DNA of 64,000 bases from Plantibacter sp. Leaf314 (lineage in GTDB: Bacteria > Actinomycetota > Actinomycetes > Actinomycetales > Microbacteriaceae): NCBI RefSeq assembly GCF_001423185.1, contig NZ_LMOB01000001.1, forward strand, positions 2,741,920-2,805,919. The letters run 5' to 3'. A program made the translations under genes and the position numbers. Below, piece after piece: positions 35,884 to 44,049 of this stretch (the first letter of the stretch is position 1; every line of letters starts with the position of its first letter). A model generated the notes under the pieces. The model saw only the letters and a list, made by a program, of their open reading frames with translations, was not told the origin of the DNA and made no database searches.

Positions 35884-37155
35884 TCAGCCGAGGTCGTACC
35901 GTGCGAGGGCGTCCGCGTCCTGGGCGATCCGCGACGCCCGGCGAGCGGCGTCGAGCGCCTCGACCGGATCGGCCGCCGCAGCCGCCTCGGCCAGGGCGAG
36001 TTGGCGCTTCGCCTCGGCCAGCCGGGTCCTGGCGTCGGCACCCACCCGGTCTCGGTGCGCGGAGATGACGTCAGCCGCGATGCGCAGGTTGCTGTCGGCC
36101 GTGAACATCGCCCCTCGCATCGCCTCACGGGCGTTGTCGAGGCGCCTCCGTTCACTCCGAGCCGTCGCGAGGGCGGCGTCCAGCTCGATGTCGGCGGCGC
36201 GCACCGACTCGAGGCGTCGAGCGGGATCCGGCAGGATGCGCTCGCCGTCCGGCGAGGTCGCGGACTCGGCCAGCAGGAGGGCGCGGTTCGCGCGGTCGAT
36301 CGCTCCGGCGATCACATCGGCCGTCTCCGGTCGCTCTGCCGACTCGCGGAGCTCAGCCGCTTCGACGACGACCGTCCGGAGTTCCCGAGCCGCCGCAGCG
36401 AGCTCGGCCTCCGCGGCACCGATGCCCGCAAGCGAACGTTCGACGGCGTCGAGCCGGTCCTCCGCCTGCTGCAGCTCCCGACCGAGGCCGTGGAGTGCCG
36501 CAGCGGTCGGGCGTCCGTCGGCGATCCGCTCGGCCGCGTGCCGCGCGTCCTCCACCGCCTGGTCGACCGTCGTCTGCGCGGTGCGACGGAGCACTCGGGC
36601 GTCCTCGACGGCGCTTGCCGCGTACCGTTCGGCGGCCGACGCGATCGCGAGCCCGGTCGTGGTCAGTCGGTCGCGCGCCCGGTCGATGCGTCGCTCGAGG
36701 TCTCCGAGGAGGTCGGGGGCGGAGCGCTCGGCACCACGCCGTTCGGCGAAGCCGCGCAACCGGGCGGTGAGGGTGCGCTCGACGTCCTCGCAGAGGTGGA
36801 CGATGCGTTCGTTCCACTCGCGTCGCTGCCGCTCGGTGTCGGCGACCTCGTCCTCGAGGGCCTGGCGCAGTCGGAAGGCCTCGCCGAGTGCGGCTCGTGC
36901 CGCGGCGACGTCGGCGGCGTATCCGCGTGCGGCCTCGCGTCCGAACTCGGCTTCGGCGAACCCGACCTCGTCCTCGGCCTCACGGACCGCGTCGTCGGTG
37001 CGGACGAGCGCGATGCCGGCGCGACGGTGGAGGTCGTCGATCGACGCGATCGGGGTCTTCGGGGTGCGTCGGCGCAGGAACGCGAGGAGGAGCCAGACGA
37101 TGATGCCGGCGCCGCCGAAGACGATCAGCGAAGGGAGCCACCACAGGTCGACCAT
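35884..37155 (-). CDS. Membrane-anchored coiled-coil protein of unknown function
   Basis: A 423-aa protein with one N-terminal transmembrane helix (about 5-27, LWWLPSLIVFGGAGIIVWLL) and then a long, Arg/Ala/Glu-rich cytosolic region. Almost all of that region is predicted helical coiled coil (ADVAAARAALGEAFRLRQAL, LQQAEDRLDAVERSLAGIG, TRLAEAKRQLALAEAAAAAD). It resembles actinobacterial TPM-associated or PspA-like helical proteins only in general composition, so I assign no family. ATG 37155 follows TACACT by 7 nt. It is divergent from the MFS gene at 37298. Confidence 0.8.
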   Translation of the reverse strand: MVDLWWLPSLIVFGGAGIIVWLLLAFLRRRTPKTPIASIDDLHRRAGIALVRTDDAVREAEDEVGFAEAEFGREAARGYAADVAAARAALGEAFRLRQALEDEVADTERQRREWNERIVHLCEDVERTLTARLRGFAERRGAERSAPDLLGDLERRIDRARDRLTTTGLAIASAAERYAASAVEDARVLRRTAQTTVDQAVEDARHAAERIADGRPTAAALHGLGRELQQAEDRLDAVERSLAGIGAAEAELAAAARELRTVVVEAAELRESAERPETADVIAGAIDRANRALLLAESATSPDGERILPDPARRLESVRAADIELDAALATARSERRRLDNAREAMRGAMFTADSNLRIAADVISAHRDRVGADARTRLAEAKRQLALAEAAAAADPVEALDAARRASRIAQDADALARYDLG

Positions 37156-37297
37156 GGTCTCCAGTGTACGAACGCGGGGCGGAGGATGGGCTGGGAGGGG
37201 GTGCGGCGGACGGCGGGCCGAGCGGGTCGTTCCGACGCCTGTCGAGCTTCCTCGCGCTGGCGCCTGGAGCGTCGGAACCCGGGTCTACGCTGAGGCC

Positions 37298-38674
37298 ATG
37301 ACCCGCCAGCAGCGCCTCGTGCTCACGATCGCGATCCTCTCGTCGTTCGTCGCGTTCCTCGACGGCTCGGTCGTGAACGTCGCGCTGCCGGCGATGACGA
37401 AGGAGCTCGGCGGTGGCCTCATCGTGCAGCAGTGGGTCGTCGACGCCTACCTCATCACCCTCGGTTCGCTGATCCTGCTCGCGGGGTCCCTGTCCGACGC
37501 GTTCGGGCGCATCCGCATCCTCCGCATCGGGCTCATCGGCTTCGGCGTGACGTCGATCCTCTGTGCGGTCGCGCCGTCCGCCGAGGTGCTCATCATCGCC
37601 CGCCTCCTCCAGGGCGGTGCGGCGGCCCTGCTCGTGCCGAGCTCGCTCGCCATCATCATCTCCACCTTCAGCGGCGCCGCGCAGGGCAAGGCGATCGGCA
37701 CCTGGACGGCGTGGACCGGGGCCGCCGGCATCACCGGTCCGCTGCTCGGCGGGGTGCTCGTCGACACCCTGTCGTGGCGGCTCATCTTCGCGATCAACAT
37801 CATCCCGATCCTCGTCACGCTGTTCCTCATGATGCGTGCCGACCGGGTGCCGGAGCCCGAGCACCGTCCGCGCATCGACGTCGTCGGCGCCGTGCTCGGG
37901 GCGGTCGGGCTCGGTGGTCCGGTGTTCGCCCTCATCGAGCAGGAGCGCTACAGCTGGGACAGCCCCATGCTCCTCGTGCCGCTCATCGTCGGTGTCCTCT
38001 CCTTCATCGCCTTCCTGTGGTGGGAGCGCCGGCACCCCGATCCGATGCTGCCGCTGTCGTTGTTCCGCGTGCGCAACTTCGGGTTCGGCAACATCGCGAC
38101 GGTCTTCATCTACGGTGCGTTGTCGCTCGGGTTCTTCGCGATCGCCGTGTTCATCCAGCAGACGGCCGGCTTCAGCGCGACCCTCGCGGGAATCGCGACG
38201 CTCCCGCCGACGCTCGTCATGCTCGCGTTGTCGTCCTGGTTCGGGAAGCTCGCCGGCACGCACGGGCCGCGGTTGTTCATGACCCTCGGGCCCATCGTCG
38301 CGGGTGTCGGCTTCCTCCTGATGATGGGTGCCCAGCAGGACCTCGACTACTGGCTCCAGTTGTTCCCGGGCATCCTCCTCGTCGGTCTGGGGCTCGCGAT
38401 CACGGTCGCGCCGCTCACCGCCGGCATCCTCGGGTCGATCGACCCGGCCCATGCGGGCATCGGTTCGGCCGTGAACAACGCGGTGTCGCGGGTGGCCGGA
38501 CTCGTGACGATCGCGCTCGTCGGCATCATCGCCGGTGGTGCGCTCGGCGTCGGGGGATTCTCGCGGGTGGTGCTGGCCACGGCGGTGTTCATGTTCGTGG
38601 GCGGCCTGGTCTCGTTCGTCGGGATCCGGAACCCCAAGGCCGCGGCGGAACCGGCGCCGGCGCCCGCTGCCTGA
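37298..38674 (+). CDS. DHA2-type MFS multidrug exporter
   Basis: A 458-aa drug:H+ antiporter of the 14-helix EmrB/QacA family. Motif D1-like LDGSVVNVALPAM occurs in helix 1 (about 23-35), motif A as GSLSDAFGRIRILRIGL (about 64-80), motif B as LLQGGAAALLVPSSLAII, and motif C as WTGAAGITGPLLGGVLVD. The tail is short and Ala/Pro-rich. ATG 37298 is 6 nt after TACGCT (leaderless). A MarR-family gene converges on it 26 bp downstream and is a plausible regulator, although its apparent operator lies on its own other side. Confidence 0.93.
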   Translation: MTRQQRLVLTIAILSSFVAFLDGSVVNVALPAMTKELGGGLIVQQWVVDAYLITLGSLILLAGSLSDAFGRIRILRIGLIGFGVTSILCAVAPSAEVLIIARLLQGGAAALLVPSSLAIIISTFSGAAQGKAIGTWTAWTGAAGITGPLLGGVLVDTLSWRLIFAINIIPILVTLFLMMRADRVPEPEHRPRIDVVGAVLGAVGLGGPVFALIEQERYSWDSPMLLVPLIVGVLSFIAFLWWERRHPDPMLPLSLFRVRNFGFGNIATVFIYGALSLGFFAIAVFIQQTAGFSATLAGIATLPPTLVMLALSSWFGKLAGTHGPRLFMTLGPIVAGVGFLLMMGAQQDLDYWLQLFPGILLVGLGLAITVAPLTAGILGSIDPAHAGIGSAVNNAVSRVAGLVTIALVGIIAGGALGVGGFSRVVLATAVFMFVGGLVSFVGIRNPKAAAEPAPAPAA

Positions 38675-38700
38675 CCCGCTCCGACCGCTCGTCGCGTCGG

Positions 38701-39198
38701 TCAGCTCGGTTCGACGGTGGTGCCCGTGACGGCCGGGGCCGTGGTCGCCGCACCGATGACCGCGTGGAGCATCTCGCGGAGCTGTGTCAGATGGTCGGCG
38801 TCCATGCGCAGTTCCTGCATGACCCGGTGAGGGATGGCCTCCGCCTGTGTGCGGAGCTCGCGGCCGGCGGTCGTGAGGGAGACGTCCAGGACGCGCTCGT
38901 CCAACCGGCTGCGGTCGCGCCGGACGAGCCCGGCCGCCTCGAGCCGCTTGAGGAGCGGCGACAGCGTGGCCGGCTCGAGCTGCAGCGCACCACCGAGGTC
39001 TTTGACCGACCGTGGGCTGTGCTGCCACAGCGCGAGCATCACGAGGTACTGCGGATGGGTGAGCCCGAGGGGTTCGAGGATCGGGCGGTAGAGCGAGATG
39101 ACGCTTCGTGACGCGACGGCGAGGGCGAAGCAGACCTGGTTCTCCAGCTGGAGGAGGTCGTCGGCCGTGGCGACGGTGGTGGATTCGTTGGCGGTCAC
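38701..39198 (-). CDS. MarR-family transcriptional regulator
   Basis: A 165-aa winged-helix regulator: LTHPQYLVMLALWQ, SVKDLGGALQLEPATLSPLL (recognition helix about 75-94), and the wing RDRSRLDERVLDVSLTTAG. An N-terminal VCFALAVASRSVISLYRPIL helix dimerises it. One cysteine (C28) in helix 1 is placed as in OhrR-type thiol sensors, so redox control is possible but not shown. The GTG start at 39198 follows TACGAT by 6 nt. An 18-bp operator-like palindrome lies just upstream, between it and the divergent small gene. Confidence 0.9.
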   Translation of the reverse strand: MTANESTTVATADDLLQLENQVCFALAVASRSVISLYRPILEPLGLTHPQYLVMLALWQHSPRSVKDLGGALQLEPATLSPLLKRLEAAGLVRRDRSRLDERVLDVSLTTAGRELRTQAEAIPHRVMQELRMDADHLTQLREMLHAVIGAATTAPAVTGTTVEPS

Positions 39199-39216
39199 GG
39201 TCCCATCGTACCCAAA

Positions 39217-39234
39217 TGATTAGTACACTCATCA
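39217..39234. promoter_or_regulatory. Candidate MarR operator
   Basis: TGATTAGTACACTCATCA is palindromic at 14 of 18 positions and overlaps TACACT (39224-39229), the -10 hexamer of the gene at 39237. A bound MarR dimer would block that promoter and sit beside its own. Confidence 0.6.
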
Positions 39235-39236
39235 AT

Positions 39237-39479
39237 ATGAGTGAGAAGCGATCCTTCCGGGAGTCCGTCCGAGAGGCGGGCGGCCTGTACGGCTGGGTGA
39301 ACGGGCGGATGTGGAAGGTGCTCGGGCCACCGCCGCTCGGTCCGTACAACGAGGAGCCCCTGCCGCCGTCGGCTCAGTCGGGGTGTCCGATCTGTGGTCA
39401 CGCCATGTCGGAACACATCGTCGACCGCACGACCGGCCCGCGCACGCAACTGCACTGCCCGAAGGCGCCCGCCGCCTGA
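39237..39479 (+). CDS. Small 80-aa CxxC protein
   Basis: An 80-aa protein, divergent from MarR. Residues 1-45 are a basic helix-rich part (RESVREAGGLYGWVNGRMWK). Then comes a likely metal or redox site CPICGHAMSEH (about 50-60) with a further HC near the C-terminus (LHCPKAP), so C2-H-C coordination is possible. I do not recognise a named family. The ATG is 7 nt after TACACT, which lies in the MarR operator, so it is probably a direct MarR target. Confidence 0.7.
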   Translation: MSEKRSFRESVREAGGLYGWVNGRMWKVLGPPPLGPYNEEPLPPSAQSGCPICGHAMSEHIVDRTTGPRTQLHCPKAPAA

Positions 39480-39563
39480 CGTCTGACGCCCGGCGCCCGC
39501 AGGTGGATCGAGATCATCCTCTGGGTGCATGCGCCTCCCGCGGCGAGCTGCTGTACTACTGAT

Positions 39564-40604
39564 ATGTCTCATGCGTCGACCAGTAGCCCCGCCATGCCCA
39601 GTCCCTCCGCGTCCCCGACGGCCTCGCCTGCTCGTCGGTGGCAGCTCATCGACGCCCTCCGCGGCTTCGCGCTCGCCGGCATCCTCTTCGTCAACGTCCC
39701 CGACATCACCCGACTCGGTCAGGACATCCCCTTCGACGAGCGGCACGTGAGCACGATGGACCTCGTCCTCGAGTTCGCCGTGCAAACTCGGTTCGTCCCG
39801 ATCTTCGCCTTCCTCTTCGGCATGAGCGCCATGTTCGTCATCGAGGGTGCGCGCCGACGCGGTGTGCACCCGCTCCTGCCGATGCTGCTGCGCTACCTCG
39901 CGCTGTTCGTGATCGGCTTCGCCCACGCCTTCCTCTACCCGGGCGAGATCCTCCGCGAGTACGCGATCTGCGGCCTCCTCATGCTGCCGATCGTGCTGTG
40001 GGCGCCGCGCTGGGTGACGCTCGGCCTCGGCGTCACCCTCACGGTCGCCGCCTACGCCCTCACCGGGGGTGGGCTCGCCACGCTCCCCGGTCTCCTCCTC
40101 GCCGGAGCCGGAGCGGCCGCCTACGGGCTGCCCAAGGTGCTCGACGCTGGCGGACGCCCGGTGTGGATCGCCTTCGCCGGCGCGGTGGTGCTCGCCGTCC
40201 CCGCGCTCTGGTGGCAGACGACGGAGCCCGGAGACCCCCGCTTCACGACCGCCGGTGGCATCGCGGGCGGCGTCCTCGCCATCGTGTACGTCACGGGCTT
40301 CGCCCTGCTCTGGCAGACGCCGGTCCGTCGGGCACTCGCCCTCGTCTTCGAACCGCTCGGGCGGATGGCACTCAGCAACTACCTCGGTGCCTCCGTCGTC
40401 CTCGCCCTCGTCGCACTGGTCGTGCCCTTCCGCGAGTTCGACGACCTCGCGCTCGTCAGCCTCGGCGCGCTCGTCCTCATCGCGATCCAGTCGGTGCTCA
40501 GCCGCCTCTGGCTGCGCCGATTCCAGTACGGTCCGATCGAATGGCTCTGGCGGATGGCGACCTGGCGTCGCGTGGTCCCGTTCCGGAAGCCCGCGCTCGC
40601 CTGA
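39564..40604 (+). CDS. DUF418/acyltransferase-like integral membrane protein
   Basis: A 346-aa polytopic membrane protein with about nine helices. The N-terminal signature LIDALRGFALAGILFVNVPD (about 30-49) and RTRFVPIFAFLFG-type helix 2 are those of the DUF1624/DUF418 family, related to heparan-alpha-glucosaminide acetyltransferases. The C-terminal DUF418 part has GRMALSNYLGASVVLALVAL and ends LRRFQYGPIEWLWRMATW, the usual family ending. Biochemical function is unknown. A 20-residue Ser/Pro-rich tail precedes helix 1; the ATG at 39594 is an alternative start. Confidence 0.88.
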   Translation: MSHASTSSPAMPSPSASPTASPARRWQLIDALRGFALAGILFVNVPDITRLGQDIPFDERHVSTMDLVLEFAVQTRFVPIFAFLFGMSAMFVIEGARRRGVHPLLPMLLRYLALFVIGFAHAFLYPGEILREYAICGLLMLPIVLWAPRWVTLGLGVTLTVAAYALTGGGLATLPGLLLAGAGAAAYGLPKVLDAGGRPVWIAFAGAVVLAVPALWWQTTEPGDPRFTTAGGIAGGVLAIVYVTGFALLWQTPVRRALALVFEPLGRMALSNYLGASVVLALVALVVPFREFDDLALVSLGALVLIAIQSVLSRLWLRRFQYGPIEWLWRMATWRRVVPFRKPALA

Positions 40605-40640
40605 GGCCCAGCCCGGCTCGGGCGCGCAGGGGACCGACGA

Positions 40641-41444
40641 TCACGGCGAGGGCGCCGCGACGGCAGACGCCGCCATGGCCACGGCGTCGGCGGGTTCGCG
40701 ACCGAGGAGGTCACGGAGATCGTCGCCCGTGCCGGCAAGGAATCCGTGGCGGACCGCACTGAAGATCGACAGCAGCATCGGTGGCTGGAACGGTTTGAGC
40801 TGAGCGTGCATGAGCGCCTCCCGGCGTTCGGCGAGTGACGTCGAGTGGAGCCCGACGCCCAGGCGATCGGCCACCTGCCTCGCCGTGATCGGCTCGCCGA
40901 CGAGGTCGTACCGGCGTCCGACGTGGGTGCCCGGCGCCATCGCGACGACGGCGGCGGCCTCGGCGAGGTCGGCTCGGGTGACGGCGGCGAGCGCCCCGTC
41001 GCCGAAGGCCGAGTGGAGTGATCCACCGGACCACTCCAGCAACGAACCGAAGAGCTCCGCGTACAGGCCGTTCCGGAGGATCGTCCAGGACAGCGGGCTG
41101 CGTTCCAGCCGCCGCTCCGTCCACCGGTGTGCGAGCGCGAACGCGAGGTGGTCGCCGGCCGTCGCGAGGCTCGTGTAGACGACGTGCCGGACCCCGTCGC
41201 GTTCGGCCGCGGCGATCGCCGTCTCATGGCGGGCGATCACGACGTCGTCCTCGGCTTCGCCGGCCGAGACGAGGACCAGCGTGTCGACGCCGAGGAAGGA
41301 GACGCTGCCGGGGTCGTCGAAGTCGATCCGACGGGCGCCGTCCTGCCCGCTGCGGTTGCTCGCCAGGGGTGCGGCGCCCCGAGCGGTGAGTGCGTCGAGG
41401 ATGGCGCTGCCGAGTTGGCCGGTGGTTCCGGTGACGAGGATCAT
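40641..41444 (-). CDS. NmrA-like NAD(P)H:quinone oxidoreductase (QorB-type)
   Basis: A 267-aa atypical short-chain dehydrogenase of the NmrA/QorB group, which reduces quinones with NAD(P)H. The dinucleotide motif is [12 protein letters not shown] (about 5-16), followed by [13 protein letters not shown] and [10 protein letters not shown]. The C-terminal substrate part has [25 protein letters not shown] lies 9 nt before the ATG. It is divergent from an HxlR regulator, the same arrangement as the quinone-responsive qor2/QorR pair of corynebacteria, so induction by quinones or diamide is a reasonable inference. Confidence 0.88.
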   Translation of the reverse strand: MILVTGTTGQLGSAILDALTARGAAPLASNRSGQDGARRIDFDDPGSVSFLGVDTLVLVSAGEAEDDVVIARHETAIAAAERDGVRHVVYTSLATAGDHLAFALAHRWTERRLERSPLSWTILRNGLYAELFGSLLEWSGGSLHSAFGDGALAAVTRADLAEAAAVVAMAPGTHVGRRYDLVGEPITARQVADRLGVGLHSTSLAERREALMHAQLKPFQPPMLLSIFSAVRHGFLAGTGDDLRDLLGREPADAVAMAASAVAAPSP

Positions 41445-41457
41445 TTCAGGGCCTTTC

Positions 41458-41506
41458 GGTGTTCAGGATGATGACTCGGACGAGTCTGCGACCCCCGCCG
41501 AACACC
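41458..41506. promoter_or_regulatory. Nested palindromes between oxidoreductase and HxlR gene
   Basis: GACTCG-GA-CGAGTC is a perfect palindrome at 41473-41486. Around it GGTGTTC (41458-41464) and GAACACC (41500-41506) form an outer inverted repeat. This is a likely binding region for the HxlR protein. Confidence 0.5.
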
Positions 41507-41523
41507 CACAAGAAGGCACTTGC

Positions 41524-41937
41524 ATGTCACTCACGCACACCGCGGTAACCGCCGACCTCGAACCCTGCGGCAAGGAGGGGCACCCGGATTGCGGCATCCG
41601 CGACGTCCTCGACCGCATCGGCGACACGTGGTCGGTGCTCGTCGTCGTGGAACTCGCGTCGGGTGAGCGGCGGTTCCGTGAGCTGCAGCGCGCGATCGAC
41701 GGGATCTCCCAGCGCATGCTGACGCTGACCCTTCGTCGACTCGAACGGGACGGCCTCGTCGAGCGGACCGTGTTCCCGACCGTGCCGGCGCAGGTGTCCT
41801 ACGCGCTCACCTCCTCTGGCGCAGCCCTCTCCCACCTCGTCAAGACGCTCGCCGACTGGTCCCTCGAGCAGCGGCCGGCGATCACGGCGTCCCGCGCGGC
41901 GTACGACGCGGCGCACCCCGGCCACGGCATCCGATGA
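41524..41937 (+). CDS. HxlR-family transcriptional regulator
   Basis: A 137-aa HxlR/DUF24 winged-helix protein: [40 protein letters not shown] and [18 protein letters not shown]. The two N-terminal cysteines ([15 protein letters not shown]15 and C23 approximately) are at the position of the redox-sensing Cys of QorR/YodB-type regulators. It is divergent from the QorB-like gene and very probably represses it. Confidence 0.92.
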   Translation: MSLTHTAVTADLEPCGKEGHPDCGIRDVLDRIGDTWSVLVVVELASGERRFRELQRAIDGISQRMLTLTLRRLERDGLVERTVFPTVPAQVSYALTSSGAALSHLVKTLADWSLEQRPAITASRAAYDAAHPGHGIR

Positions 41938-41976
41938 CCGCTGCCGCTTGACGTCCGTGAGGAGTAGCGTCGGCGC

Positions 41977-42378
41977 ATGGAGCATCCGATCGTGCACGAC
42001 GCCGACGATCCCTTCGTCGAACGGGTCCGGCAGGTGTGCCTCGCCTACCCGGAGGCCGTCGAGACGTTCGGCCATGGCCGCCCGAGCTTCAAGGCGGGGA
42101 AGCGGGTCTTCGTGACCGTCGGGTCGGAGATGCGCGTCCCGCACAGCATCACGTTCACCCCGGCTGAGGAGGAGCGCGGAGCTTGGCTCGAGGACGAGCG
42201 GTTCTGGTCGCCGAAGTACGACGGGCCCTCGGGGAAGCTCGCGTTCGACGCCGGACTCGACGGTGACGACGGGCGCACGCTGGACGACGTCGACTGGGAG
42301 CTCATCGCCGAACTCATCGACACCTCGTATCGCCAGGTCGCCCTCAAGCGGCAGCTGCGCGCGCTCGACGCCCGCTGA
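41977..42378 (+). CDS. MmcQ/YjbR-family protein
   Basis: A 133-aa protein of the MmcQ/YjbR group (CyaY-like fold). These are described as DNA-binding in annotations but have no firm function. Family features are VCLAYPEAVETFGHGRPSF (about 20-38), a GKRVFVTVG strand, the ERFWSPKYDGPSGKLAFD segment and the terminal ELIDTSYRQVALKRQL helix. The ATG is 6 nt after TAGCGT (41965-41970). Monocistronic. Confidence 0.88.
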   Translation: MEHPIVHDADDPFVERVRQVCLAYPEAVETFGHGRPSFKAGKRVFVTVGSEMRVPHSITFTPAEEERGAWLEDERFWSPKYDGPSGKLAFDAGLDGDDGRTLDDVDWELIAELIDTSYRQVALKRQLRALDAR

Positions 42379-42462
42379 CGGCGGAGACCTCGCCCCACGG
42401 ACGGCACCATGCCAGACTGACGACCGGGGGAGCCGTGCGCTGCGGTTCGAGGACGGGGAGCT

Positions 42463-43977
42463 GTGAGCGACGACGGATCCGGGACGCGGATCGCCGATCC
42501 CGAGCCCGACGCGGTGCCGTCCGGGAGTCTGACGCCGGCCGGTCGAGCCGGAGCCGGAAGCCTCGCCGTGTGGCTCTCGCGCATGAGCGCCTACCTGCGA
42601 CGCAGCGCCGTGCTCGCCGCAGCGACGATCGTCGTGGTCTCCGGAGTCGTCGGTGTCATCGCCGCGTTGGGGATCCTCGACCGGCAGATGGAGTACCGCG
42701 ACGGCGACGGGTACCGGATCACCGGAGGTGGCAACCCGGCGACCTGGTCCGACGCCGTCTCCTTCTCACCCGCGGGCGAGTGGTACAGCGTCCTCGGCAC
42801 CATCGGAACGTACCTCTGGTTCGCCCTCGCGGTCGTGCTCCTGCTCGTGCAACCGGCGACCGAGCTCGGCGGACGATGGGCCAGGTCCCGCGGATTCGGT
42901 GCGTTCTTCGGACTCGTCCCGGTGGCCGTCGTCGGCCTCGCGATCTGCGTCATCGCAGCGGTCAGGATCGACGGGAGCAATTCGCCCGGTTGGCTCGTGG
43001 GTTGGACCTCCTTCGGGACCGTCGTGTGGTTGGCGGTGGTCTACGGGCTGCCGATCCTGCTTGTCGTCGCGGCGATCGTCGGCCTCGCGAGGCTCGCCGA
43101 CCGCGGGAGACGGCGTCGGTTCCTGCTCGTCCTCGGTGCCGTCCTCGCGGTCGCGGTCCTCGCCGGATCGCTCGGGCTCTTCCGCCCGCCACCGCTCGAG
43201 CCGGCGGCCGGTCCGCCCCTCGGTGGGGAGGCCGCGGCGTTCACGCAGGCCCTGGAACCGCTCGACGGCGTGGCGTCCGTCGACGTCCTCGGTGCGGGGG
43301 CCACGGTCCTCATGGACGCCGACGCCGGCGCCGACGAGGTGCTCGCCGCCGCCCTGGCCGCGCGTCAGGTCTCGGAGGAGCAGGCCGCCGCAGCTCAGGA
43401 CGCCAGGGTCCAACCCGCCATCGTCATGGTCGTCCTGGCCCGCGAGTCGAGCGGCACCGATCAGGCCGCCGACGACCCGCAATCGGCGCCCTGGCGGCTG
43501 CAGCTCGTCCCCTCCGAGTTCCCGGCGGACACCCTGCCCACCCAGGTGGATCGGTTGCTGCGGGCGGAGGCGCTCGGCATCCAGATGGTCATCACGGGCG
43601 ATCGGCCGGCGATCACGGTCCCCTCGATCGCCGCGTTGCCGGGCGTCGTCGCGGCCTTGGCCGAGATCGCCCCCGACGGAGCCTACGTCTCGGTCCCCGA
43701 ACGGTTCTCGATGGTCTTCGACCCGCTCGACCTGAGCCCGGCGATGGTCGACGCGATCGTCGGTGTCGTCGTCGCGAACCCGAACGCCGAGTTCGAGCTC
43801 ACCGCGCAGCCGAAGCTCTACGTGAACCACGTGACCCCCGAGGCCGCGGCCGCGATCGACGCGATCCTCCGGGACCCGGCGCTCGCCGGGACGAGCCCCT
43901 CCGGGTACCCCGCCGAGTACCAGATCCACACGATCGGCCCCGACGGCGACATATACCTCGAGGGCACCTTCGGCTGA
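42463..43977 (+). CDS. Five-helix membrane protein of unknown function, tandem copy 1
   Basis: A 504-aa protein. A polar N-terminus is followed by five transmembrane helices at about 45-67, 105-127, 145-165, 172-200 and 222-242. A roughly 260-residue extracytoplasmic part follows. That part begins with Ala-rich helices, has two MQ-linked alpha/beta-like segments (LLRAEALGIQMVITGDRPAI, LSPAMVDAIVGVVVANP) and ends DPALAGTSPSGYPAEY...LEGTFG. I recognise no family. GGGGAG lies just before the GTG start. It is a tandem paralogue of the next gene, and the upstream sequence (ATGCCAGACTGAC, a probable -10) is duplicated too. Confidence 0.8.
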   Translation: MSDDGSGTRIADPEPDAVPSGSLTPAGRAGAGSLAVWLSRMSAYLRRSAVLAAATIVVVSGVVGVIAALGILDRQMEYRDGDGYRITGGGNPATWSDAVSFSPAGEWYSVLGTIGTYLWFALAVVLLLVQPATELGGRWARSRGFGAFFGLVPVAVVGLAICVIAAVRIDGSNSPGWLVGWTSFGTVVWLAVVYGLPILLVVAAIVGLARLADRGRRRRFLLVLGAVLAVAVLAGSLGLFRPPPLEPAAGPPLGGEAAAFTQALEPLDGVASVDVLGAGATVLMDADAGADEVLAAALAARQVSEEQAAAAQDARVQPAIVMVVLARESSGTDQAADDPQSAPWRLQLVPSEFPADTLPTQVDRLLRAEALGIQMVITGDRPAITVPSIAALPGVVAALAEIAPDGAYVSVPERFSMVFDPLDLSPAMVDAIVGVVVANPNAEFELTAQPKLYVNHVTPEAAAAIDAILRDPALAGTSPSGYPAEYQIHTIGPDGDIYLEGTFG

Positions 43978-44049
43978 CGGCCTGCCGGTAACGGCATGCC
44001 AGACTGACCGCCAGGGGAGCGCCACTGCGGCGCGTTGAAAGCGGGGACC

